Positions 1-7,430 of a stretch of 15,804 nucleotides of DNA are shown piece after piece. Position 1 is the stretch's first letter. Each line of letters opens with the position of its first letter. The position numbers and the translations under genes were made by a program. The DNA comes from UBA4655 sp964585575 (GTDB lineage Bacteria; Planctomycetota; Planctomycetia; Pirellulales; UBA1268). Below the pieces are notes generated by a model. The model had not been told where the DNA came from, did not search any database, and saw nothing but the letters and a program-made list of their open reading frames with translations. Where the stretch lies: the NCBI GenBank assembly GCA_964585575.1, contig CAZPEM010000075.1:1-15804 (forward strand), read 5' to 3'.

Positions 1-37
1 CCCCTCACGGTCGACGCTGCTTGTTCGGGGCTGCCCT

Positions 38-913
38 TCAGTCGGGCTGCTTGCCGCCGACGAGGCGTTCGTCGAGCTTGGCCTTGTAGTGGATGCTCGA
101 CTGGGGGCCGCTGAACCCGACGACGGTGCGGTCGGTTCCGGTGGTGCGACGTTCCACGCGACCGCGGGCGATGTCGAACAGGATCCTGCCGTCCCAGATT
201 CGCTCGAGCAGGTGGGCCTCGAGCCGAGGGTCGTCGATGGGCGTCAGGACGGTCGTATCGACGTCGATCTTCGCGAGGCCGCCCTCGACCGCCGCGAGCC
301 GGTAGCGGAGCCGCGTCTTGACGGCCCGCCTCGGCCCGTTGGGCACATCGACGACCACCTCCTGGGGCACGGTCCACTCGTCGCCCACTTTCACCGGATG
401 GTCGGGCAGCGGCACGACCGGGAAATCGCCCGTGTTCGACGCGGTGATGTTCGTCGGCCGGAGATCCTGACGCTTGAGTATGCGACCGAAGGGGTCGATC
501 ACGGTGCGAGACAGCGGCACCCCGAGGCTTTCGGCCACGCCCTCGTAGCCCGGCGGGGGAGGCGTGCCGTCGCCGCTCTTCCAACGCAGCTCTCCGCGGT
601 CGCTCGACCGCGAGGTCATCGAAACCCCGTCCACGGAGTTTTCAAGCGTCGTTCGGCCGTCCTCCTCCACGCTCAAGATGGTCCAGATCTTGCGGGAATC
701 GGTCGAGGTTTCCACCGACTGCCTCGTCCCGGAAATCGTCGTGTCGGTCACGGCGCGGTGTTCGACATCCATCGTGAGCCTCTCGCCCGGCTTGAACGCG
801 TACCGCAGCCGGACGGTCGGCTCCTCGGCGAGCAGGGACGATCCCGCCAGCAGTAACAGGCCCGCGGCGAGCAGCCACGCCATCGCAGATCGTCGCAGGC
901 CGCTTACGTTCAT
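38..913 (-). CDS. Secreted protein of unknown function (DUF6263-like)
   Basis: The 291-residue product starts with a clear export signal: basic residues at 7-8, a hydrophobic stretch at about 11-26 and a likely cleavage after Ala29 (LLA/EE). The mature part begins with a strand-like segment carrying RYAFKPGERL and continues as a beta-rich soluble domain without further membrane segments. This layout, with a Y-x-F-x-x-G-E start, resembles planctomycete exported proteins of the DUF6263 type, but that match is from memory and not tested. The ATG at 913 is chosen because it places the signal peptide at the N-terminus and has GGAG about 11 nt upstream; the frame stays open further upstream but without a plausible signal. 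It lies 40 nt after nadK on the same strand and may be the last gene of the ispA-dxs-nadK block. No catalytic residues are recognisable, so the function is unknown. Confidence 0.8.
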   Translation of the reverse strand: MNVSGLRRSAMAWLLAAGLLLLAGSSLLAEEPTVRLRYAFKPGERLTMDVEHRAVTDTTISGTRQSVETSTDSRKIWTILSVEEDGRTTLENSVDGVSMTSRSSDRGELRWKSGDGTPPPPGYEGVAESLGVPLSRTVIDPFGRILKRQDLRPTNITASNTGDFPVVPLPDHPVKVGDEWTVPQEVVVDVPNGPRRAVKTRLRYRLAAVEGGLAKIDVDTTVLTPIDDPRLEAHLLERIWDGRILFDIARGRVERRTTGTDRTVVGFSGPQSSIHYKAKLDERLVGGKQPD

Positions 914-953
914 GGTGAGTCTGTCTCCGGGGGGCGCGGCCTTGAGACATCGG

Positions 954-1856
954 TCAGTTCGGGGTGCCCCGGAAGCCGCCGCCCCACTGCAGCTTTTCCC
1001 GAAGCGTGCGGTAGTAACCATGGCCTCCGGTCTCGACCAGCATGAATCGGGGGGCCGCGCGGCGGATGCGGATGCGGTCGCCGGCGGCCAGTTCGGCGAC
1101 GACGCGGCCGTCCACGACGCAGGCGGTGCCGGCGTTGGGCCTCGGCACGACCAGCTCGTAGATCCGCGACGCGGAGTCGATGACCGGACGGTTCGTGAGC
1201 GTGTGCGGGTTGAGCGGCGTGAAGAGGAACGCATCGAGATCCTCGCGCAGGATCGGTCCGCCCGCCGAGAGGCTGTGGGCCGTCGAGCCGACCGGCGTGC
1301 TCGCGATGAGACCGTCTCCCCGGTAGGAGGCAGCATCCTCGCCGTCCACCACGAGACCGACCTCGATCATCGAGAAGGGCGGTCCGGCGAGGATCGACGT
1401 CTCGTTGAGGCCGAGCTCGCGGCGGATCACCTCGCCGCCACGGACGACTTCGCACTCGAACATGAGGTGTTCGACGAGGCGGAACCGGCCCGCGAGGATC
1501 TCCCCGATCGCCTTCTCGAATTCCGACGGCGCGCAGTGCGTGAGGAACCCGAGCCGACCGAGGTTCACGCCGAGCACGGGCCGCTGCCGGTAGCCCATGC
1601 GACGCGCCGTCCGCAGGATGGAGCCGTCGCCGCCGAGCACGATCACGAGATCGTCGTCTTCGGCGACTTCCCAGGATTCGTCGAGGGATCGCACGACGAC
1701 CGTCTGCCCCGCCCGTCGGAGGATGCCCTCGAGGCGGGCGGCCTCCGCCGGCACCCGGCTCACCGACGACGCGCCCACGATCGCCACCGACAGACGCGAG
1801 CCGACCGGCCGCCCGGGAACGATTCGGATCGCTGAAGAGCCCGCAGGAGAGGACAT
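954..1856 (-). CDS. nadK: NAD kinase
   Basis: This 300-residue protein should phosphorylate NAD to NADP in the cytoplasm, using ATP or polyphosphate. The family signatures are in order: the GGDG motif at 75-78 in VIVLGGDGSILRTARR, the substrate-contacting NE pair at 151-152, and the long loop GDGLIASTPVGSTAHSLSAG at 180-199 followed by GP. The last usually reads GSTAY in other bacteria; here His194 replaces Tyr. The ATG at 1856 lies 7 nt after the dxs stop, and its short unconserved N-terminus reaches the first strand of the fold at about residue 22. There is no Shine-Dalgarno before it, so translation may depend on coupling to dxs. Starts further upstream would overlap the dxs coding region. 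NADP supply next to dxs fits the NADPH needs of the MEP pathway, an inference from context. Confidence 0.95.
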   Translation of the reverse strand: MSSPAGSSAIRIVPGRPVGSRLSVAIVGASSVSRVPAEAARLEGILRRAGQTVVVRSLDESWEVAEDDDLVIVLGGDGSILRTARRMGYRQRPVLGVNLGRLGFLTHCAPSEFEKAIGEILAGRFRLVEHLMFECEVVRGGEVIRRELGLNETSILAGPPFSMIEVGLVVDGEDAASYRGDGLIASTPVGSTAHSLSAGGPILREDLDAFLFTPLNPHTLTNRPVIDSASRIYELVVPRPNAGTACVVDGRVVAELAAGDRIRIRRAAPRFMLVETGGHGYYRTLREKLQWGGGFRGTPN

Positions 1857-1863
1857 GGAGGAC

Positions 1864-3864
1864 TCAGGCGATTTCGACGGCGGTAGCCGCCGACGGACCT
1901 CTCGCCGATCGACCGGCGAGCTTCCGGCAGCAGGCTGCGATCCCGGACGCATCGAGGCCGAGATCCGCAAGCAGTTCCCCTCGCTCGCCGTGCTCGATGA
2001 AGCGATCGGAAATGCCCAGCCGCTCGATCGGCGGTGCGGGCGTCGGGGTGGTGGGCTGCGTCGCGCGGGCGTCGGCCACGGCCTCGAGCACCGCCGCGCC
2101 GAATCCGGCGGGGAGGGAGGCCTCCTCGACCGTCACGACCCACGGTGCCGCCTCGATCGCCTCGATCAGCGTCGCCTCGTCGAGCGGCTTCACGAACCGG
2201 GCGTTGATGACGCCGACCTCGAGCCCCTCCTCGCGGAGCCGGCGCGATGCCTCCAGGGCCGAACCGAGGAGCGTGCCGCAGGCGATGATGAGCCCGTCGC
2301 CGCCACGCACGAGCCGCTCCGCGCGGCACCGTTCGATCGGCATGCGGGGAAGATGGTCGTGCCGCTCGACGCCGGCCTTCGGATAACGGATCGCCACCGG
2401 GCCGTCGTGCGCCAGTGCCCAGTCGAGCATCGCCACGAGGTCGGTCTCGTCGCCCGGAGCGAGTACGGTCATGTTCGGAAACACCCGCAGGTAGCCCAGG
2501 TCGAAGCAGCCGTGGTGGGTCGGGCCGTCAGGACCCGTCAGGCCGGCCCGGTCGAGCATGAACACCACCGGGAGGTTCTGCAGACAGACTTCCTGGAAGA
2601 TCTGGTCGTACGAACGCTGCAGGAACGTGCTGTAGATGTCGACGATCGGCCGGCAGCCCACCTTCGCCTGCCCGGCGGCGAAGGCGACCGCGTGCGATTC
2701 GCAGATGCCGACGTCGAAGAATCGCTTCGGAAACGCCTCGCGGACCTTCTCGAGCTTGTTGCCCTGGCACATCGCCGCGGTGATCACCGTGACCCGGTCA
2801 TCCCGCTGCATGGCCCGGAGGATCGAGTCGCTCGCGACGTCCGTATAGGCCCGCGCGGACGACTTGCGGACCGACACGACGCAATCGTCGCTGTCGCATT
2901 CGAAGGGCGCCGGAGTGTGGAAGAAGACGGGGTCGGCCTCGGCCGGCTTGAATCCGTGCCCCTTTTCCGTGAGGACGTGCAGGAGCACGGGGCCCTTTTC
3001 ACCTTTCACCAGTTCCAGATAGCGGATGAGCTGCGGCAGCGAGTGGCCGTCCACCGGCCCGAAGTAGCGGACCCCCATCGCCTCGAAGAGCGCCCCTCCG
3101 TGGAGCGTCGTCTTGATCGAGTCCTTGACGTTGGAGAGCATCCGCTCGACCTGCCCGCCGACCATCGGGACGCCCTTGATGAGATCTCCCATCTCCTGCT
3201 TGAACCCGCGGTACCACGAGTTGGTCCTCACCATGTCGAGGTATTCCGCCAGCGCTCCCACGCGTGGGCAGATCGACATCTTGTTGTCGTTGAGGATGAC
3301 GAGCAGGCGATCCTTCAGGAAACCGGCGTTGTTGAGCGCTTCGAAGACGATCCCCGACGGGAGCGCACCGTCACCGATCACGGCGACGCTCCGCCGATCG
3401 TGCTGACCCCGAAGTCCGTCGCCGCTGGCCAGGCCCAACGCCGTCGAAACGCTCGAGCCGGCGTGGCCGGTCATGAAGAGGTCATAGGGGCTCTCTTCCG
3501 GATTCGGGTATCCCATCAGGCCGCCCTTGGTCCTGATCGTGCCGAACCGGGCAAACCGTCCCGTGACGAGCTTGTGGGGATAGATCTGGTGGCCCGTGTC
3601 CCAGATGAGACGGTCATGACTGAAGTCGAAGACCCGATGGAGGGCGAGGCAGAGTTCGACCACTCCCAGATTCGACGCAAAGTGGGCGGTGCGGGTCGTC
3701 GCCACCTCGCAGAGGGCCCGACGCATCTCGGCGGCCAACCGTTCGAGTTGGTCCATCGAAAGCCCCGTCAACTGCCGGGGAGAGAGGATGGATGGGAGAA
3801 TTTCTTCCATGAGATTCCTGCTGCTGGAGCGGCGTCGCCCCGAACGCGATTCCGAGGTGGCCAT
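1864..3864 (-). CDS. dxs: 1-deoxy-D-xylulose-5-phosphate synthase
   Basis: The 666-residue enzyme condenses pyruvate and glyceraldehyde 3-phosphate with thiamine diphosphate, the first step of the MEP isoprenoid pathway. All functional landmarks are present: His61 in the first TPP region, DTGHQIYPHKLVTGR at 89-103, the GDG...NN cofactor motif (GDG 164-166, Asn178-Asn179), LNDNKMSI at 191-198, GPVDGH with His274, the catalytic Glu389, Tyr411 and Arg417 in YSTFLQRSYDQ, and His450. Spacings between Tyr411, Arg417 and His450 equal those I recall for E. coli DXS (392, 398, 431). Some motifs vary: GHAGSSVS at 133-140 instead of GHSSTSIS, and CESHAV at 388-393 instead of AEQHAV. The ATG at 3864 is preceded by a strong Shine-Dalgarno. 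It lies between ispA and nadK on the same strand. Confidence 0.97.
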   Translation of the reverse strand: MATSESRSGRRRSSSRNLMEEILPSILSPRQLTGLSMDQLERLAAEMRRALCEVATTRTAHFASNLGVVELCLALHRVFDFSHDRLIWDTGHQIYPHKLVTGRFARFGTIRTKGGLMGYPNPEESPYDLFMTGHAGSSVSTALGLASGDGLRGQHDRRSVAVIGDGALPSGIVFEALNNAGFLKDRLLVILNDNKMSICPRVGALAEYLDMVRTNSWYRGFKQEMGDLIKGVPMVGGQVERMLSNVKDSIKTTLHGGALFEAMGVRYFGPVDGHSLPQLIRYLELVKGEKGPVLLHVLTEKGHGFKPAEADPVFFHTPAPFECDSDDCVVSVRKSSARAYTDVASDSILRAMQRDDRVTVITAAMCQGNKLEKVREAFPKRFFDVGICESHAVAFAAGQAKVGCRPIVDIYSTFLQRSYDQIFQEVCLQNLPVVFMLDRAGLTGPDGPTHHGCFDLGYLRVFPNMTVLAPGDETDLVAMLDWALAHDGPVAIRYPKAGVERHDHLPRMPIERCRAERLVRGGDGLIIACGTLLGSALEASRRLREEGLEVGVINARFVKPLDEATLIEAIEAAPWVVTVEEASLPAGFGAAVLEAVADARATQPTTPTPAPPIERLGISDRFIEHGERGELLADLGLDASGIAACCRKLAGRSARGPSAATAVEIA

Positions 3865-3870
3865 AGTCGA

Positions 3871-3879
3871 CCTTCCTCC
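3871..3879 (-). promoter_or_regulatory. Ribosome-binding site of dxs
   Basis: On the minus strand the bases read GGAGGAAGG, ending 6 nt before the ATG at 3864. This purine run decides the start in favour of 3864 over the internal ATG at 3810 (residue 19), which has no such signal. Confidence 0.8.
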
Positions 3880-3908
3880 ATGGTAGCCGATGAAGGCGTT
3901 TCTGCCCG

Positions 3909-3923
3909 CCCGGGCATCCCGGG
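3909..3923. repeat. Inverted repeat in the ispA-dxs gap
   Basis: CCCGGG, a 3-nt CAT spacer and a second CCCGGG can pair as a perfect 6-bp stem. It lies in the 124-nt gap between ispA and dxs, about 45 nt before the dxs start. No T-run follows on the minus strand, so it is not a standard intrinsic terminator. It could be an RNA hairpin in the dxs leader, or chance in G+C-rich DNA. Confidence 0.35.
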
Positions 3924-3967
3924 GCCGAGGGCCGGCTTGCCGCACGGGCTCACACGTCGGGAACAGC

Positions 3968-3977
3968 GGTTGCAACC
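3968..3977. repeat. 10-bp palindrome just after ispA
   Basis: GGTTGCAACC is a perfect 10-bp palindrome 11 nt beyond the ispA stop codon, in the ispA-dxs gap. The symmetry does not extend into the flanks. It could be a small operator-like site upstream of dxs or a chance occurrence; nothing else supports a role. Confidence 0.25.
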
Positions 3978-3988
3978 AGCGGTCGCGA

Positions 3989-4909
3989 TCAGTGGTCGCG
4001 GCAGACGATCCAGCGGGCCAGAAGGGACAGTTCCCGGCCGCCGGTGCCCAGCTTCCCGGCCGCGGCGGCGGCCTCCTCGGCGAGCCGGATGGCCCGCTCG
4101 CGGCTGACGACGATGCCGTGGAGCGAGGGAAAGGTGAGCTTGCCGCGACCGACGTCCTTCCCCACCCGCTTGCCGGTCGCCTCCTCGGAACCCTCGGCGT
4201 CGAGCAGGTCGTCGGCGATCTGGAACGCGAGGCCGAAGCTGCGGCCGTAGGCTTCGAGCGTCGCGAGCTGCCCCCCGGTTGCCCCGGCGGCGAGCCCCCC
4301 CAGTTGGAGCGACGCGTGAAAGAGCGCCCCGGTCTTCCGGGCGTGGATCCGCTCGAGGAGCGTGGCGGGCTCTTCATGCTCGCCCCATCCGGTCTGCCGC
4401 TCGGCGGCGAGGTCTTCCGCCTGCCCGCCGACGAGGGCCGACGCGCCTGCGGCCTGCGCGAGCACGAGGCAGGCCCGAGCGGCGATCGCCGGAGGCAGGC
4501 CGGAGGCCAGTGTCTCGAACGCCAAGGGCTGCAAGGCGTCGCCGCAGAGGATCGCCGTGGCCTCGTCGAATTGGCGGTGGCAGGTCGGTCGGCCGCGCCG
4601 CAGGTCGTCGTCATCCATTGCCGGAAGATCGTCATGCACGAGCGAGTAGGCGTGGATCATCTCGACGGCCGCGGCACAGGGGCCGGCCGATTCCCACGAG
4701 CCGCCGCAGGCCTGCGACGCCCAGAGCACGAGCGCCGGCCGCAGCCGCTTGCCCGGTGCGAGCAGGGAATATCGCATCGCCTCGGCGAGCCTCGCCGGCG
4801 GGGCGGGAAGCCTGTCGATCGCCGCCTCGAGCAGCGGATCGACGAACGCCCTCGCGCGTTCGAGCGACTCGGAGAGGGATGGCTCGGTCATGGAGTCGTG
4901 TGGCGTCAT
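3989..4909 (-). CDS. ispA: Farnesyl diphosphate synthase-type polyprenyl synthetase
   Basis: The 306-residue trans-prenyltransferase joins isopentenyl diphosphate to allylic diphosphates in the cytoplasm. It shows GKRLRP at 53-58, the first aspartate-rich motif DDLPAMD at 93-99 within HDDLPAMDDDDLRRG, the Lys-Thr pair at 192-193 and the second aspartate-rich motif DDLLD at 233-237. Tyr88, five residues before the first motif, and the two-residue insert inside it match the IspA class that stops at the C15 product farnesyl diphosphate. A geranylgeranyl synthase of similar type cannot be excluded. The ATG at 4909 has AGGGA about 7 nt upstream; a second ATG at 4891 has none. It precedes dxs by 124 nt and diverges from the MFS gene. 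The product would feed carotenoid, hopanoid, quinone or undecaprenyl synthesis. Confidence 0.93.
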   Translation of the reverse strand: MTPHDSMTEPSLSESLERARAFVDPLLEAAIDRLPAPPARLAEAMRYSLLAPGKRLRPALVLWASQACGGSWESAGPCAAAVEMIHAYSLVHDDLPAMDDDDLRRGRPTCHRQFDEATAILCGDALQPLAFETLASGLPPAIAARACLVLAQAAGASALVGGQAEDLAAERQTGWGEHEEPATLLERIHARKTGALFHASLQLGGLAAGATGGQLATLEAYGRSFGLAFQIADDLLDAEGSEEATGKRVGKDVGRGKLTFPSLHGIVVSRERAIRLAEEAAAAAGKLGTGGRELSLLARWIVCRDH

Positions 4910-5057
4910 GGGCGTCCCTGCCTCGGCCGGATTCTTCCGCGAATCCGAAGTCGCCCCGAGTGTAGCAGTCCGGAGGGCGATGCGGATCGCCCCGGCCCTG
5001 CTTCCCGGCATCGCGCCGCACGGCTTGACGGCCGAGGGTCGCTGCGACAGTCTCTTG
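4910..5057. promoter_or_regulatory. Divergent intergenic region between ispA and the MFS gene
   Basis: These 148 bases separate two genes that point away from each other, so promoters for both should lie here or nearby; that follows from layout only. The clearest box-like match on the plus strand is TTGACG at 5025-5030 with a 17-nt spacer to a poor -10, CAGTCT, at 5048-5053, which would start RNA almost at the MFS start codon. On the minus strand TACACT near 4960 is a possible -10 for ispA without a good -35. No operator repeat was seen. Confidence 0.3.
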
Positions 5058-6401
5058 ATGATGTCGGCGACCGATCGGACGAACCGGAACGGGATCGACG
5101 GAGACGGCGGGCCGTCGCCGGCGGCCGCCCCGCGGTCGGCGCTCGCTGTCATTTTCCTGACGGTCTTCATCGACCTCCTCGGCTTCGGCATCGTGCTGCC
5201 GGTGATGCCGCGGCAGGCCGAACCGTATCTCGCGGCGATGGAGCTTCCGACCGCCCTTCGAGGCGCCACGATCGGGCTGCTCTTCTCCTCCTTCTCGCTC
5301 ATGCAGTTCCTCTTCAGCCCCGTCTGGGGACGGATTTCCGACCGCATCGGCCGCCGTCCGATCCTCATCCTGAGCCTCGCCGGATCGGTGGTCTTCTACG
5401 CCCTCTACGGGCTGGCGGTCACGTTTCCGCCGGAGCATGCGGCGGCGGCCATCGCGCTGATGTTCCTGTCGCGGATCGGGGCGGGCATCGCCGGTGCGAG
5501 CGTCGGCACCGCCGCGGCGGTGATCGCCGACTGCACGTCGCCGGAGAACCGGGCTCGGGGCATGGCCCTGATCGGGATCGCCTTCGGCGCGGGATTCACG
5601 CTCGGGCCGCTCATCGCCTACTTTGGCCTGGCCATCTTCGACCGCCGGCCGTGGGGAGTCGGGGTGCTCGCGTCGATCCTTTCGCTCGTGGCGCTTTTGA
5701 TCGCGATCGCCATCTTCCGTGAGACCCGCGATCCGGGCAACAAGGCGGGCAGGGAGTTCTTCAGCCTCGGCCGCACCGCCTCGGTGCTCGCGATGCCGGC
5801 GATCGGCACCTGCGTGCTGGTCTACTTTCTTTCGATCTTCTCCTTCGCCAATTTCGAGGCCACGCTCGCCCTCTTCACGCGGCACGCCTTCGGCATGACC
5901 GACGACGACAACTTTCTCGTGTTCGCGTTGATCGGCGTGGTGCTCGTGGTCGCCGGGGGCGGCTACCGCGCGGTCGCGAAACGGTGGAGCGAGTCGCGGC
6001 TGCTCACCACGGGGCTCGTGCTCATGATCGTCGGGCTCGGCGGCGTGGGGCTCGTCGCCTGGCGGATTCACGCCGGAGGGCCGCGGGAGCATCTCGCGGC
6101 CGGCGCGGTCGCCTCGGCGATTCTGCTCCGGCCGTTCTACGTGGCGGCGGCCGTCGCGGTCGTCGGATTCGCCTGCGTGAACCCGTCGATCTCTGCGATC
6201 ATTTCGCGGTCCACCGATCCGGCCCGCCAGGGGGAGGTGCTCGGCGTCAACCAGTCGTTCGCGTCCCTCGGCCGGATCCTCGGCCCGTTCGTCGGCTCGG
6301 TGCTCTTCACCGCCGACGCATCGCACTCGCTGCCCTATGCGGTCGCGGTGGCGACGCTGCTGTTCGCCCTGGCTCTCGCGCGGCCCGGGCGAATCGCGTG
6401 A
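5058..6401 (+). CDS. MFS exporter (TetA/drug:H+ antiporter-like)
   Basis: The 447-residue protein is an integral inner-membrane transporter of the major facilitator superfamily. After a polar N-terminus of about 27 residues, hydrophobic segments follow through to the C-terminus in the pattern of 12 helices. The loop between helices 2 and 3 carries the MFS signature GRISDRIGRRP at 91-101. Helix 5 contains GIAFGAGFTLGP, the glycine-rich motif C typical of exporters. The sequence SRIGAGIAGASVGTAAAVIA and the overall style recall the TetA-like branch, but the substrate cannot be told and no resistance function should be assumed. Tandem ATGs at 5058 and 5061 follow a TTG, with no Shine-Dalgarno, so the exact start is uncertain and a leaderless message is possible. 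It diverges from ispA and is followed 54 nt later by the chelatase gene. Confidence 0.88.
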   Translation: MMSATDRTNRNGIDGDGGPSPAAAPRSALAVIFLTVFIDLLGFGIVLPVMPRQAEPYLAAMELPTALRGATIGLLFSSFSLMQFLFSPVWGRISDRIGRRPILILSLAGSVVFYALYGLAVTFPPEHAAAAIALMFLSRIGAGIAGASVGTAAAVIADCTSPENRARGMALIGIAFGAGFTLGPLIAYFGLAIFDRRPWGVGVLASILSLVALLIAIAIFRETRDPGNKAGREFFSLGRTASVLAMPAIGTCVLVYFLSIFSFANFEATLALFTRHAFGMTDDDNFLVFALIGVVLVVAGGGYRAVAKRWSESRLLTTGLVLMIVGLGGVGLVAWRIHAGGPREHLAAGAVASAILLRPFYVAAAVAVVGFACVNPSISAIISRSTDPARQGEVLGVNQSFASLGRILGPFVGSVLFTADASHSLPYAVAVATLLFALALARPGRIA

Positions 6402-6455
6402 TCGGGCCGAGCGGCCGTGACGCCCGCCGGGGCGATTCCGTGTAGGATCCCAGGC

Positions 6456-7229
6456 ATGCTCGAGCCCAGTTCCTCGACGGGTGTGCTGATCGTCGGCCAT
6501 GGCACCGCAAGCGCCGTCGGCGCGGAGGAGTGCCGGCGGGTCGCGGCGATGGTGGCGGAACTCCTGCCTTCTCGTCGTGTCGAACTCGGCTTCCTCGAGA
6601 TCATCGAGCCGTCGATCGACGCGGCGATGCACTCCCTGGCGGCGGCCGGATGCCGGGAGGTCGTCGTCGTGCCCGTCCTGCTGTTCGCGGCGGGGCATGC
6701 AAGGCGGGACGTTCCGGAGGCCGTCCGGCTCGCTGCTTTTGCCCGAGGGTTGGCCGTGCGACAGGCGCGGGTCATCGGCTGCCACGAGGCGGTCGTGGAG
6801 CTCGCGCGGCTGCGGCATCGCGAGGCGGTCGCGGGCCGGCCGGCAGCTGCGCCGACTCGGATCATGGTGGTCGGCCGGGGGGCGAGCGATCCCTCGGCGG
6901 AGTCGCAACTGCGGGAATTCGCCGAGTCGGCGTTTGGTGACGCTTTCGGCGGGGCGGCATCCGTCGGACTCGGGTTCGTCGCCGCCGCCAGGCCGACGCT
7001 CGACGAGGCGATCGCCGCCGCTGCGGAGGCGGGCGAGGGCCGCGTCGTCGTTCATCCCCACCTCCTCTTCCACGGACACGTCGAGGCGCAGGTAGCCGAG
7101 CGGATCGAACGGGCACGACTCGAGCACCCGGCGATCGACTGGGTCGTGGTGGGGCGGCTCGGAGCCGACCGCCGCGTGGCGACGGCGCTCGCGGAGCGGG
7201 CAAGGGAGGCGATCGCGGGGGACGGCTGA
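6456..7229 (+). CDS. cbiX: Sirohydrochlorin chelatase, two-domain CbiX/SirB type
   Basis: This 257-residue protein resembles class II chelatases that insert Co2+ or Fe2+ into sirohydrochlorin for cobalamin or siroheme. The N-terminal half has the metal-binding VGHGTAS motif (His15) and a second histidine in FAAGHARRDVP (His81), the pair expected in the active site. The C-terminal half is a degenerate repeat that begins with VGRGASDP, where Arg replaces the motif His, and ends with VHPHLLFHGH. This asymmetry is usual for long CbiX/SirB proteins. The ATG at 6456 is preferred to a GTG at 6417 because AGGA lies 8 nt upstream and the fold begins soon after. No other cobalamin or siroheme gene is in the window, so the choice between Co and Fe is open. 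It follows the MFS gene by 54 nt on the same strand and may share its message. Confidence 0.85.
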   Translation: MLEPSSSTGVLIVGHGTASAVGAEECRRVAAMVAELLPSRRVELGFLEIIEPSIDAAMHSLAAAGCREVVVVPVLLFAAGHARRDVPEAVRLAAFARGLAVRQARVIGCHEAVVELARLRHREAVAGRPAAAPTRIMVVGRGASDPSAESQLREFAESAFGDAFGGAASVGLGFVAAARPTLDEAIAAAAEAGEGRVVVHPHLLFHGHVEAQVAERIERARLEHPAIDWVVVGRLGADRRVATALAERAREAIAGDG

Positions 7230-7430
7230 ACGCCGGGCCGCGTCGGAGGAATGCCACGGCGACATGGCCCGGGCGATTCGGCCTCGCACGAAACCCGGCA
7301 AGCTGTCAGGATGGCGATCGCCGGTCTCGAAAAATTTCGTCCCTCGCGCGTGCCGAAAGGCCGTGCGCAGCGTAGACTTTTTGGAAGTCGGCATGGCAGG
7401 CACGAGCGGTCCTGGGTCAGGAGGTGCAGC
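7230..7430 (+). promoter_or_regulatory. Leader/promoter region of the S41 protease gene
   Basis: This 201-nt gap holds no convincing gene. It contains the only A/T-rich patch nearby, GAAAAATTT at about 7329-7337. It also contains a 5-bp inverted repeat, GACTT-TTTGG-AAGTC, at 7375-7389, some 30 nt before the ribosome-binding site, and TAGACT at 7373-7378 is a possible weak -10. A promoter here is likely from position and base composition, but no -35/-10 pair with correct spacing was found. Confidence 0.3.
7419..7424 (+). promoter_or_regulatory. Ribosome-binding site of the S41 protease gene
   Basis: AGGAGG lies 6 nt before the GTG at 7431. This perfect Shine-Dalgarno fixes a GTG start, although the frame is open far upstream with an ATG at 7311 and a GTG-free run before it. 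Confidence 0.85.

Noticed and set aside
1..37. Search for a gene or terminator before the left-most CDS end
   Set aside because: Only 37 bases are visible; no T-run or strong stem was seen.
564..1835. A 423-residue open frame on the plus strand
   Set aside because: Antisense to the secreted protein and nadK; shadow of high G+C at third positions.
3808..3810. Internal ATG as the dxs start (residue 19)
   Set aside because: It lacks a Shine-Dalgarno, while the ATG at 3864 has GGAGGAAGG 6 nt upstream.
1597..4107. An 836-residue open frame on the plus strand
   Set aside because: It runs opposite nadK and dxs and has no recognisable motif or start signal.
5025..5053. TTGACG plus CAGTCT as the MFS gene promoter
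   Set aside because: The -35 and 17-nt spacing look good but the -10 matches poorly, and such matches are common by chance; kept only as a note on the divergent region.
6417..6455. Upstream GTG start adding 13 residues to the chelatase
   Set aside because: The ATG at 6456 has AGGA at good distance and begins close to the first family strand; the GTG has no ribosome-binding site.
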